A DNA stretch of 64,000 bases from Elmis aenea (Eukaryota; Arthropoda; Insecta; Coleoptera; Elmidae), in contig OX393578.1 in assembly GCA_947652605.1 (NCBI GenBank), forward strand, positions 32,741,470 to 32,805,469, given 5' to 3'. The position numbers and the translations under genes were made by a program. Under the pieces are notes generated by a model that was not told the DNA's origin, searched no databases, and saw nothing but the letters and a program-made list of their open reading frames with translations. Each line of letters begins with the position of its first letter. The stretch's first letter is position 1. Shown here piece after piece: positions 1 to 10,204 of the stretch.

Positions 1-747
1 TGTTTCAACTCTCTCAACAATTTTTATTGTTAAATTTTACGCATGTTGTGGTTTAAAAGTCGTAAACACTTGCATGAAACAGATGTTATTTACGTTATTT
101 ATAAATATTAAGTCAATTAAAATGCCTGGAGCGACATTGTAAACTATTTATACACACGCGCCTAAACATAAAAAGTATAGTATAAGTCAGGGGTCGGCAA
201 CGCGGCGCCCGCGGGCGCCATGGCTCCCTCGGTGAGATTTGTATGCGCCCTCACTGTATTACACACATACGGTGTTAGGAAATCAGTTCTATGATACGCT
301 CATAAGCATTGCTAACCGACCGAAATGTGCGAATTTGATCCTTATGTATTACGTCCATAAGGCCACTACCGGAAATAAAACCTTTAATATTTTAAAGTTT
401 TTTTTTCGGGCGCCCCCCAATAACTTTTGAATTTATATTGCGCCCTTATTGACAAAAAGGTTACCGACCCCTGGTATAAGTGATTTGTTTATTTCAATTT
501 TATTTAAATAGACTTAACTAAGTTCCCATGGTTTTCATTTTTGCATCACTAGAAAAATGTATTGCTAAGAAACCGTACATAAATGATTGAGAATTCAAAA
601 TACTGCCCACAACTTTTACAAACATACAACGTACGTACATAAAACATAATAGCTAATGTGCCCTTTATTGTGCTGGATTCGTTTTTTAGAAAATTAATAT
701 GATAATAACAAGCAATTTATAAACTTAATGCTTCAAAACCCTTTCAG
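1..747. other. 5' window edge: intron 3 of gene A
   Basis: No GH1 exon is visible here although the first exon of gene A in the window begins at 748 with a two-base phase, so exon 3 must lie before position 1 and this is intron sequence. It contains the hAT MITE at 188-473. The rest is AT-rich and I see nothing else in it. Confidence 0.6.
188..473. mobile_element. hAT-type MITE with 8-bp target duplication
   Basis: The element starts CAGGGGTCGGCAAC and ends GTTACCGACCCCTG, an inverted repeat typical of non-autonomous hAT transposons. It is flanked by the exact 8-bp direct repeat GTATAAGT at 180-187 and 474-481. At 286 bp it has no transposase; the 63-codon frame inside it is incidental. It sits in intron 3 of gene A. 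Confidence 0.9.
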
Positions 748-2086
748 GTATAATTGGCATAACGCTAGATAGCGGATGGGCCGAACCTGGTTCAACAAAT
801 CCTGCCGATATTGAAGCTGCAGAACGAGATATGCAATTTGGTGTAAGGATAACATCTGCATGGGTCTATATTTATCTGACGACAGCTTTTATTACAGCTT
901 GGATGGTATGCTAATCCAATTTTTTCTCAAGCAGGAGACTACCCACAAATTATGAAGGATCTTATTGGACAAAGAAGTGAACAAGAGGGCTATCCTACTT
1001 CGCGCCTCCCTGAGTTCACAAGTGAAGAGGTTCAATATATTCGTGGAACTTACGATTTCTTTGGTCTTAACCATTACAGCTCAGTATTAGTTGCAGACAG
1101 AGAGCCAGACCCCATAGGTAATCCGGGGTTTTACAAGGATTTAAGAACCGTGACATGGCATGATCCCAGTTGGCCTGAATCTGCATCGTCATGGCTTAAG
1201 GTAGCTCAGAATGATTATTCATCTACCATTCGCAATTACATATACAACTTTTTTTTTAATATTTTAGGTTGTACCATGGGGATTCACCAAACTTTTAACG
1301 TGGATCAAAACCACTTACGGAGATATCGACATATACGTGACCGAAAATGGATTTTCTGATAAAGGAGAACTAAATGATGTTGGGAGAACTGAATATTATC
1401 AAGTAAGAGACAATTTAAGAAATCACAGGTTAACAAATCCGTTGAACTGATCAAATATAATATAACTTTGTGATTAAATGAATATCAATAGTTTGGGTCG
1501 TAAATTTTACTTATTACATCGCAAATTAAAACAATTATATTTCAGTTATACCTCAGTGCCATGTTAGATGCCATTTACAACAACAATGTAAACGTAAAAG
1601 CTTATACAGCTTGGAGCTTACTTGACAATTTCGAGTGGCTCGATGGATATGTGTAAGTACAAACAAGGTTTTCTTAACGAAACCTTCATTCAAAAAAAAA
1701 AAATTTAATAAATTTTTAATATCATATTAGCAGCCCTGGAGATATTATTATTTAGCTCAACAAATTTGAATCGGGAATACCATTTTGCTACAAATATTAT
1801 ATTTTCTAGCTTAAAAGTGTTAACTATCACTTAACACAAAAAAAAAATTACCCCGTTTATTTATGTATATGTATTGCACTATTTAAGCTTAAGCTAAATT
1901 ACAATTGTTTGTTAAATGAGGGACTGCTAACATGGCGTGTATTGCAGGAATAGATTCGGAATACATCAAGTAGATTTTAACAACCCTAGTAGACCTAGAA
2001 CTATAAAAACATCTGGAACAGCTTATAAAGAAATTATAGCCAACTGGAGACTACCAAATACTACATCATATAACAATTTCTCATGA
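748..2086 (+). CDS. GH1 beta-glucosidase, gene A (5' partial, exons 4-8)
   Basis: This is the C-terminal half of a family 1 glycoside hydrolase, which hydrolyses beta-glucosides by the retaining mechanism. Visible exons are 748-842, 898-1200, 1268-1402, 1546-1652 and 1948-2086, ending in TGA. With the split Gly codon they give 259 residues in frame. Exon 5 carries GWYANP and FFGLNHYS (subsite -1 Asn/Tyr). Exon 6 carries the nucleophile in YVTENG, and exon 7 the glucose-binding [10 protein letters not shown]. The acid/base exon and signal peptide lie before the window. AATAAA at 2151 is a plausible poly(A) signal. Exon 7 is almost identical to that of gene C, unlike exon 6, which suggests local gene conversion. 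Substrate unknown. Confidence 0.93.
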
Positions 2087-2156
2087 ATCTAATATTTTTA
2101 ATTTTAAAAGTTTGTTTTCTTATATTTCAAAGTGAAATTGGTATGTTGTAAATAAA

Positions 2157-2687
2157 TTAATAACCAAAATAATGCTCTTTCTTTACGAAGTAACTTATTT
2201 GTGTAAAAACAATTATTGTACAATATCGTTTTCATTTATTTAAATCTTTCCGAAATCAGAAAGTCCTAGAAAACTAAGTGGTAACCAAATATAGCGTCTT
2301 AAGAAAAAACAAGTTAAATTCCAAAAAAACAGAAACATTACGACTTAAACTTAATGCAGATTAGAAAGTTGTTGCAAGGTTGTTCTAAAAAAAATTAAAA
2401 CACTTCATAAAAAAAGTAATATCAAACAAATTTGAAAAGGCAAATTTTCAGATTTTATCAGTTTTATAAAAATGGTTGACGTTATTTTAAATAAAATTTA
2501 GCAGTTTTCCTCTAGTTGCTATAAATCACCACGTTAAAATGAACTTGTTTAGGTTTTATTAAAAAATTATTTATTCAAAAAACTGTTTTATTTCTTGAAA
2601 AAGAGTTTTATAGCCCCGAAAATAGTACAGATTTTTGATAACAGATTCTTCTTGAACAGAGGTAATTTTTTATATAATATATATTCT
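2157..2687. other. AT-rich intergenic sequence, no gene seen
   Basis: Downstream of the poly(A) signal of gene A. It is AT-rich with homopolymer runs. I see no coding potential or structured repeat before the GC-rich element that begins near 2688. Confidence 0.5.
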
Positions 2688-3100
2688 TTTTTGTGCGATC
2701 GTACTAGAAACAGCTGTTTGACGGACGCGTTAGCAACCATAAAGTACTGCATTACCGGCCCTAAGCAACGGCCGTAAAAGTTACTTTTCAGGCCGTTACC
2801 CTTAGCAACGGCCGAAAAAGTAACTTTTACGGCCGTTGCTAAGGAGAGGGCCGGTAATGCAGTACATACGCCGTCATCTGTCAGTGACAGAATGTCACGT
2901 AGTTTCTAACCTATAATTTTGAAAATTACTAAAAATTTAAATTGTTTTTAATCCGATCGCACAAAAAATGTAATATGCACCTCGGCCAAAACGTACTTTT
3001 TCGGCCTTGCCTGTTTGCTGGCCTCGACTACGTCTCGGCCAGCAAACCAGACGCGGCCGAAAAAGTTACACTTTTTGGCCTTGATACATAAATAACTATT
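2688..3100. mobile_element. GC-rich palindromic element, copy 1
   Basis: A compact GC-rich island of nested inverted repeats built from variants of GGCCG...AAAAGTTAC...CGGCC. One edge reads TTTTTTGTGCGATCG; the other reads GGCCTTGATACATAAATAAC. The GTGCGATCG motif recurs inverted near 2953-2968. The same element occurs in opposite orientation at about 36411-36760, where a paralogous locus lacks it, which shows that it is mobile. Copy 1 carries an extra hairpin of about 70 bp near 3004-3062 that copy 2 lacks. There is no transposase; the short frame at 2595-2777 is incidental. Superfamily not recognised. Confidence 0.7.
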
Positions 3101-3639
3101 ATTATTATACAATAATATAATACTACTTATTAAAACAATAATATTGACGTTGTTTATTCTGTAACTTACCTCAATCTTGGCATTTTATAAACATAAAACA
3201 AATACATATTACATCATACTCTAAATTACATTGACAGGTGACTTAATTAAATTTAGCTTTAAATTTAACCTTAAATAATATATTAATATAATTAATACAA
3301 TAGGACGATTATTAAACTAAATAGCAAGAAACGACTACTTGTCGACGTGTGGCCTGGTAAAGAACTGTACTCATTATGAGGCCCTACGACGTCCTATCGT
3401 CGCTCCTATATATTTGTATATTGAGACAAATCTATGCGATTCTTTGCTATTTTGAACCACCAATTGTAAGCCAACATTTGAATAAAACAAATAACATCAC
3501 TAACAAAAGCAATGTTAAAATCAAACTTTGCTCAATATATTTAACAACCACTAGAAAAATATGAAAGTGTTTGATGCTATCTATTTTAAGCCATTGTACA
3601 ATTAAGTATTTGTTGATTTTAAAAATTGATTATTATTTT
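3101..3639. other. Intergenic sequence upstream of gene B
   Basis: AT-rich sequence between the palindromic element and gene B. The 62-codon frame at 3376-3564 has no recognisable similarity and is probably chance. I see nothing else. Confidence 0.4.
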
Positions 3640-3648
3640 TATATAAAT
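3640..3648 (+). promoter_or_regulatory. Possible TATA box of gene B
   Basis: TATATAAAT lies 56 bp before the predicted ATG at 3696, leaving room for a leader of about 25 nt if transcription starts some 30 bp downstream. Motif and spacing only; such motifs are common by chance in AT-rich DNA. Confidence 0.25.
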
Positions 3649-3695
3649 TAATGTTACAACATTTGACAATATAAGTTAGATCTTACACCAACATC

Positions 3696-6359
3696 ATGGT
3701 ACCGAAACTTTGCTTAGTGATTTTAACATGTTTTGTATTAAGGTAAGTTATATTAAAATAAATTATAACAAATAAAATAAATTTATACAGATCCTTGGGA
3801 GCAGACCTTAATACACAACCATTTCCTGATGGTTTTCTCTTTGGGGTTGCTACATCTTCTTACCAAATAGAGGGAGCATGGAATACAAGCGGTGAGTCGT
3901 TTTTAAGGATGATCAATTAACTAAAGCATTTATTAACTTTCCGTAATACAGGTAAAGGTGAAAATATATGGGACCGACTAACCCGTGAACATCCTGACAA
4001 AATTCTTGATGGCAGTAATGGAGATATTGCCTGTGATTCCTACAACAAAGTTAGTGAAGATGTCGCTTTGATCGCCAATTTAGGTGTAAATTTGTACCGC
4101 TTTTCCCTATCTTGGTCAAGAATTTTACCGACAGGTTTTACTAACCAAATAAATCAAGATGGAATTCGCTACTATAATGATCTAATCGATCAACTATTGG
4201 CTAAAGGGATCGAACCGTTCGTAACTCTTTACCACTGGGACTTACCGCAACCACTACAAGATTTAGGCGGATGGACGAATCCATTCGTAGTCGATTACTT
4301 CGAAGATTATGCCAGGGTGGCATTTGAAAATTTCGGAGACAGAGTCAAATTTTGGCTAACTTTTAATGAACCAAAACAAGTGTGCCTTACAGGCTATACT
4401 GGTAGTTACGCGCCTGCAGTAAATTCTGATGGTGTAGGAATTTACCTTTGTGCACACAGTCTACTGAAAGCACACGCTAGAGCCTATTATTTATACATAG
4501 ACTCCTTTAAACCAACACAAAATGGTAATGATTCCTTAGATTAATATTTACCTGTATATATCTTCCAACATAAACAACGTTTTTCAGGCAAAATTGGAAT
4601 AACCTTGGATAATAGTTGGTCCGATCCGGTGTCAACAAACGCGGCTGACATTGCAGCAGCAGAAAGAGATATGCAATTTGGTGTAAGTTTGTATAACAAA
4701 AATCTATATATATAAAAATGAATGTATGTTTGTTTGTCCTTTATGCATTCCTATACCATTCATCCGATCCTGACCAAATTTGGCACAGACAATCTATAGG
4801 ACCATGGGAAGAAGATAGGCTATATAAGAATTCCCAAAAGTTCAAAAAATTCCCAAAAGAACAAAAATTCCCAAAAGATCCAAATATCACAAAAGTTTCA
4901 AAATTCTCAATAGATACAAAAATTCCCAAAAGATCCAAAATTCTCAAAAGGTCAAAAACGTCCACCGGGCGCGAGCGCGAAGCGCGAGTAGTCTGTGATT
5001 GATAAAAAAATTCACCGAGCGAAGCCGGGTCACTACGCTAGTTAAATAATAAATATATTAAATGACAAGCATTTACAAAATAACTTTACATGTTTCATAA
5101 ATTAATATTTTTTAAACAGCTTGGATGGTATGCCAATCCAATTTTCTCTCAAGAAGGAGACTATCCTCAAGTGATGAAAGATGCGATTGCACAAAGAAGT
5201 GCACAAGAAGGTTTTGCTAGATCTCGCCTTCCACAATTTACTGCAGAAGAAGTTCAATATATCCAAGGCACTTCCGATTTCTTTGGTCTTAATCACTATA
5301 GCACAAATCTAGTTGGTAATAAAGTACCGGACCCCATAGGTGATCCAGGATTTAATAAAGATGTAGGAACAGCAGTTACAATCGATCCCAACTGGCCTGG
5401 TTCTGCTCTCCCATGGCTTAAGGTATCAACAAATTTATGAAAATTAAAAAACATCGCCCACCCTCTTGTTTTACCACAAAAAAAACAGAATTAAATAAAA
5501 AGAAATACTATCGGTATTCAAAAAAGTATTCAAATGTGTTTTTAAAGGTTGTGCCATGGGGTTTTACTAAACTCTTAACTTGGATCAAAACCACCTACGG
5601 AGATGTTGACATATACATTACAGAAAACGGATATGCTGATTTTGGAAAACTGGATGATCCAGAAAGAACTGAATATTATCAGGTGAGAGAAAATATTTTA
5701 TTGAAATAACATTGTAAGAAATTTTTTTTTTTTATCAACTGTACGTAAAACGTCATTCATTTATCGTATGATTGGTATATGTCAAATTTATATTACATGC
5801 TTTTACGCTGATCCGACAGAAAGAATTTTAAGAGCGGATGCAATTTTAATAAGGAAAATATTTGAACCTGCATATCGATCAAAGACAATTTTTGTTCCAG
5901 TTATACCTCAGTGCCATGTTGGATGCCATTTACACCAACAACGTAAATGTAAAAGCCTATATAGCTTGGAGTTTAATGGACAATTTTGAATGGCTCAGCG
6001 GATACGTGTAAGTAGTAGTCGATTTAAAAAAGCGAAATTAGAGCACCAATTGATATTTTTTTAAATTAACTTTCATGGTCAAATTTTATTAAAGGCATGA
6101 AAAAAAATTCAAAAAAAGTTACAATTCAGTAATAAATTGAGACCTTTCAATAAAAATCAAAATACTTAATAACACAATGATGAAAAATACAATTAATTCA
6201 TTTATATTTAATTTGAATTTTAGAAATAGATTTGGTATGCATCAAGTTGATTTCACAAACTCAAACAGACCTAGAGTCATAAAAACGTCAGGAAGGGCAT
6301 ACAAAGAAATAATAGCCAACTGGAGACTACCAAATAGCACATCATACAACATTTTCTAA
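3696..6359 (+). CDS. GH1 beta-glucosidase, gene B (complete, 498 aa)
   Basis: Secreted family 1 glycosidase. Exons are 3696-3742, 3791-3891, 3952-4524, 4588-4682, 5120-5422, 5548-5682, 5901-6007 and 6224-6359; all introns are GT-AG and the sum is 1497 bp in frame. Exon 1 encodes a hydrophobic signal peptide starting [10 protein letters not shown]. Exon 2 carries [16 protein letters not shown], exon 3 [27 protein letters not shown] and the acid/base Glu189 in TFNEP. Exon 5 carries FFGLNHYS, exon 6 the nucleophile Glu399 in YITENG, exon 7 [10 protein letters not shown]. About 500 residues is the usual length for insect GH1. A Helitron occupies intron 4. AATAAA overlaps the TAA stop. Probably a digestive beta-glucosidase; the glucoside it prefers cannot be inferred. 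Confidence 0.95.
4703..5041 (+). mobile_element. Non-autonomous Helitron in intron 4 of gene B
   Basis: The 5' end reads TCTATATATATAAAAATGAA, the common Helitron start, preceded by A. The 3' end has a short GC hairpin (CGAGCGAAGCCGGGTCACTACG) region followed by CTAG and then T, matching insertion between A and T. The body at about 4828-4960 is a degenerate tandem array of a unit resembling AATTCCCAAAAGATCCAAA. Open frames on both strands here come from that repeat and are not genes. There is no Rep/helicase, so it would have needed a partner element. Confidence 0.82.
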
Positions 6360-6363
6360 TAAA

Positions 6364-6987
6364 TGCAATATATTTCTATATTTTTATTAAATTTTTTATT
6401 AAAGCAAAAAAATATTATAGGTATGAAATCTGTAAATTTTATGTGATATAATAAACTGTAGGTATTACAAATAAGTAGTATTTTAAAGCGCAAAATAACG
6501 TTTTTGGAAAATTAACTTCATGAGTACCTACAATCATAAGTACATAGAAGTTATTTTAAAAATCGTTCGCAACAATGGTAATTGCCAACAATAATATTAT
6601 ATAATAACAAAATTGTATTAAAAATTCACTTTAAAAGTAAAATAAGCACATGAAAACTATTTTTAAATATGTTTAAATTATTTGTAATTTCTTATTAGTT
6701 ACTAATAAGTATAATCTGCAAAGCATAACTTTTCTCGAAATGTATTTATTCAAAAAGAGAAAAATTGAAGAATATTTTAAGTGACACCGTGTAAAAATTA
6801 ATAACTTCAAATAAAAGTTAAAACTTACATTTCATTCGACAAAGGCTTCGTTAACAGGTACATATAATGCGATAAATTTTAGATAAGTTTTAAGCGTTGC
6901 CCACTGGAAAACACGACGATAAGCATATTAAAACGATAACAAAACTCTTAAAAATCAGAAATCAAAATTACATGTCACACAAACAGA
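6364..6987. other. Intergenic spacer B-C
   Basis: AT-rich sequence of about 620 bp between the stop of gene B and the start of gene C. It presumably contains the gene C promoter. I see no clear core promoter motif or repeat. Confidence 0.4.
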
Positions 6988-9399
6988 ATGATTCAAAAGC
7001 TTGTTCTTGTGATTCTAACAAGTTTAGTACTGGGGCAAGTATATCAAAAATGATATGTGACACTTAAGAACTATATCTTATTATAGATCTTTAGGTGCAG
7101 ATCTTAATACTCAACCATTTCCCGATGGTTTTCTATTTGGGGTCGCAACATCCGCCTACCAGATAGAAGGAGCATGGAATTCGAGCGGTAAGTCGTTTTA
7201 AGAAAGTTCATACATATAATACATAATAAATGCATAACACAGGTAAGGGTGAAAATATATGGGATAGACTAACCCATGAACATCCTGAGAAAATTCTTGA
7301 TGGCAGTAATGGAGATATTGCCTGTGATTCTTACAACAAAGTTGGTGAAGATGTTGCTTTGATCGCCAATTTGGGTGTTAATTTTTACCGGTTTTCTTTA
7401 TCTTGGTCAAGAATTTTACCGACAGGTTTCACCAACCAAATTAACCAAGATGGAATTCGATACTATAATGATCTAATCGATCAACTACTGGCTAACGGCA
7501 TCGAACCGTTTGTAACTCCTTATCACTGGGACTTGCCGCAACCACTACAAGATTTAGGCGGATGGACGAATCCGTTCATAATCGAGTGTTTCGAGGATTA
7601 CTCTAGAATAGCGTTTGAAAATTTCGGAGACAGGGTAAAATTTTGGTTAACCTTCAACGAGCCCATGCAGACCTGCCTGAATGGTTATACTGGTGGACAC
7701 GCACCTGCAATAAACTCTGATGGTGTTGGCAATTATATTTGCAACCATAACGTTATAAGATCGCATGCCAGAGTATATCATTTATACACAAATTCATTTA
7801 AACCTGTTCAAAATGGTATGTCTACTTTATTATTTTAATACTTTTTGTATGCCATTCCGTGAATTATTTTCAAAACAAGTCATACCCAAAAGTGAATAAA
7901 TTTTCGTAAATTAATCTTTTATGCAATTAGTTAAATAAGCAGAGGCACGAGAAGTTTTTCGAAGATTTAAGCTTTTTCACTTTTCAAAATAAATCGATAT
8001 TGAGTATTTTTGTCTACAAATTTTTTTAATTAAAGTTAAGACACTTAAAAATTATTAAGATGATAGTTCAAGCAATTCGTAGTGTATACTTTATTGAGTA
8101 AAATGTATTTATTTTAGGTAAAATTTCTATAACATTAGATAGCTCATGGTTTGAACCAGGATCAGCAAACGTTACTGATATTGATGCAGCGGAGAGAAAT
8201 CTACAGTTTTACGTACGTTAATTTGCTGGTCAAAAACCTTGATCTATAAATTTTTTTTTTTTTTTTTTAGTTGGGGATGTACGCCAATCCAATTTTCTCT
8301 CAAGAAGGAGACTACCCGCAAGTGGTGAAAGATTTTGTTGGACAAAGAAGTGCACAAGAAGGTTTTGCTAGATCGCGCCTACTCCAGTTTACATCTGAAG
8401 AGGTTCAATACATCCGCGGGACGTACGACTTTTTTGGACATAACCATTACAGCTCACTTATGGTCGCCGATAGCGAACCATATCCAATAGGCGATCCAGG
8501 AGCATTTAAAGATGTGAGAAGCAAAATGTGGCAAGATCCCGAGTGGCCTAGTTCTGCTTCGCCTTGGCTTAAGGTACTAAAGAAATTTTTAAAAAAAGCT
8601 GATTTAAATGTTACATATGTCTTGTGTCTTGCACGATTTAAAAAACAGAACCTATCTATTTTCAATATTTAATTATTTTCGCCTGTTATGTTTGCAGGTA
8701 GTTCCATGGGGATTTACAAAAATTTTAACCTGGATCAGAACCACTTATGGAGATGTCGACATATACGTAACAGAAAACGGATTTTCTGACATAGGACAAT
8801 TGAATGATGCAGGCAGAATTGAATATCATCAAGTAATCATTTGCATAAATACAATTAGTAATAAACCGAGTTCAAAAATATTTAGATATTATTCGGTAAC
8901 ATTGTTTAATCCGTTTTAGTGCAAATGGATGTTTATATCCTAAGCACACTTGCGTGAGAAATAACGAAACATCCAATACTGCATCTCTTATCAAAAATAA
9001 TACCAAACCACATTTTATCGCCACCAAAAACCGCGCGGCGCAATTTTTTGTCCGTACTAAAACATACTTTATATTCCAGTTATACCTCAGTGCCATGTTA
9101 GATGCCATTTACAACAACAATGTAAACGTAAAAGCTTATACAGCCTGGAGCTTACTTGACAATTTTGAGTGGCTCGACGGATATGTGTAAGTTCAAATGA
9201 AATTTTGTAAATGCTGTAAATAATTTGCTATGAAAAAAAAATTAATAGGAAATTTTATTGTAGAAACAAATTTGGTATGCATCATGTTAACTTTTCCAAT
9301 CCAAGTAGGCCCAGGACCATAAAAGCGTCAGGAATAGCTTATAAAGAAATAATTGCTAATTGGAGACTACCAAATACTACATTAACCAATAATTTATAA
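6988..9399 (+). CDS. GH1 beta-glucosidase, gene C (complete, 498 aa, GC-AG intron 1)
   Basis: Secreted GH1 enzyme. Exons are 6988-7034, 7087-7187, 7243-7815, 8118-8212, 8271-8573, 8698-8832, 9080-9186 and 9264-9399, totalling 1497 bp in frame, the same exon lengths as gene B except for content. The start [16 protein letters not shown] is a signal peptide. Intron 1 must use a GC donor (GG/GCAAGT at 7035), because the nearby GT would put exon 2 out of frame. Acid/base Glu189 lies in TFNEP and nucleophile Glu399 in YVTENG. Unusual substitutions are VTPYHWD (Pro for the Leu/Ile/Met/Val of its neighbours) and FFGHNHYS (His for Leu). Exon 3 is closest to gene B, exon 7 to gene A. AATAAA occurs near 9431. 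A substrate shift is possible but unproven. Confidence 0.93.
7035..7086 (+). other. GC-AG intron of gene C
   Basis: A 52-bp intron begins GCAAGT after CTGGG and ends TTATAG. Homologous introns in B, D, E, G and I start with GT. GCAAGT is the consensus for the rare GC-AG class spliced by the major spliceosome, so the gene can still be functional. Confidence 0.75.
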
Positions 9400-10204
9400 T
9401 TAAATTACCCACAATGTTTTGGGAAACGAAATAAATTAATAAAAATTGTGATCGAAAACCGTTGTTTTGTTATGCGAAAAAGTTACTCTAAACAACAACA
9501 AATCACTTTAAATAATTTTAATAGCATTAAATCTACGCTAAATTAATTTAAAAAAAATAATTTATTTGATTCTGGGGCCATTAAAAAAAAACACGATCTT
9601 TTAAACAACCGACTTAATGTTAATAAGTAAGACTTTTTAATTTTAAAAAGTAATATTTGCTGGTCTTTAAAATATTTTAAGGATCCTTTTCATCTTCCAA
9701 GTCTAAAAATTTTATTTTAAAAATAAAACGTTTTTAATTTTTTGAAGTACATAATCACCTATAAAATTTTATGGATTTATTGTTTAATTAGTTAATGTTT
9801 GTATTTTTTACCGTAAAAATCTCTCAAAAGCTAGTAAAATTACATAACTAAATGTACTAACAATAAGTACCTAATAAATTATAAATACTAATGCTGACAT
9901 AATAGGAAAATTTCGAAATGTTAGCAGTGTTTATGACAGTTGCACTTTATTTATAACCGATTGATTTGTTTTCTTTATATCCCTATTAAATGCCATGCCT
10001 TTCAATAACGGGTTATCTACTTAAGTACATAAATTTAAATTTAAAAGTAATCTAAAATTCAATGATTCAAGAGCAATCGAATATTATTTCAAGTACTGTA
10101 CATCGGTCAAAGCGATAACCCAGATACCTAAAAAAACATTGTCATTATAATGTTTAGCTGATGTAAGAAGATGATTTAAACATAATCGAAGTATAAGCGT
10201 GACG
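9400..10204. other. Intergenic spacer C-D
   Basis: AT-rich spacer of about 800 bp. From about 10055 onward it resembles the sequence before gene F (from about 31098), so this is the left margin of the duplicated block that I can see. No other gene or repeat recognised. Confidence 0.5.

Noticed and set aside
4830..4960. Possible CRISPR-like repeat array
   Set aside because: Units are degenerate, without spacers of constant length, and this is a eukaryotic intron.
4718..5002. 94-codon ORF (and its 74-codon antisense)
   Set aside because: Both lie in the tandem-repeat body of the Helitron in intron 4 of gene B; low complexity, no homology.
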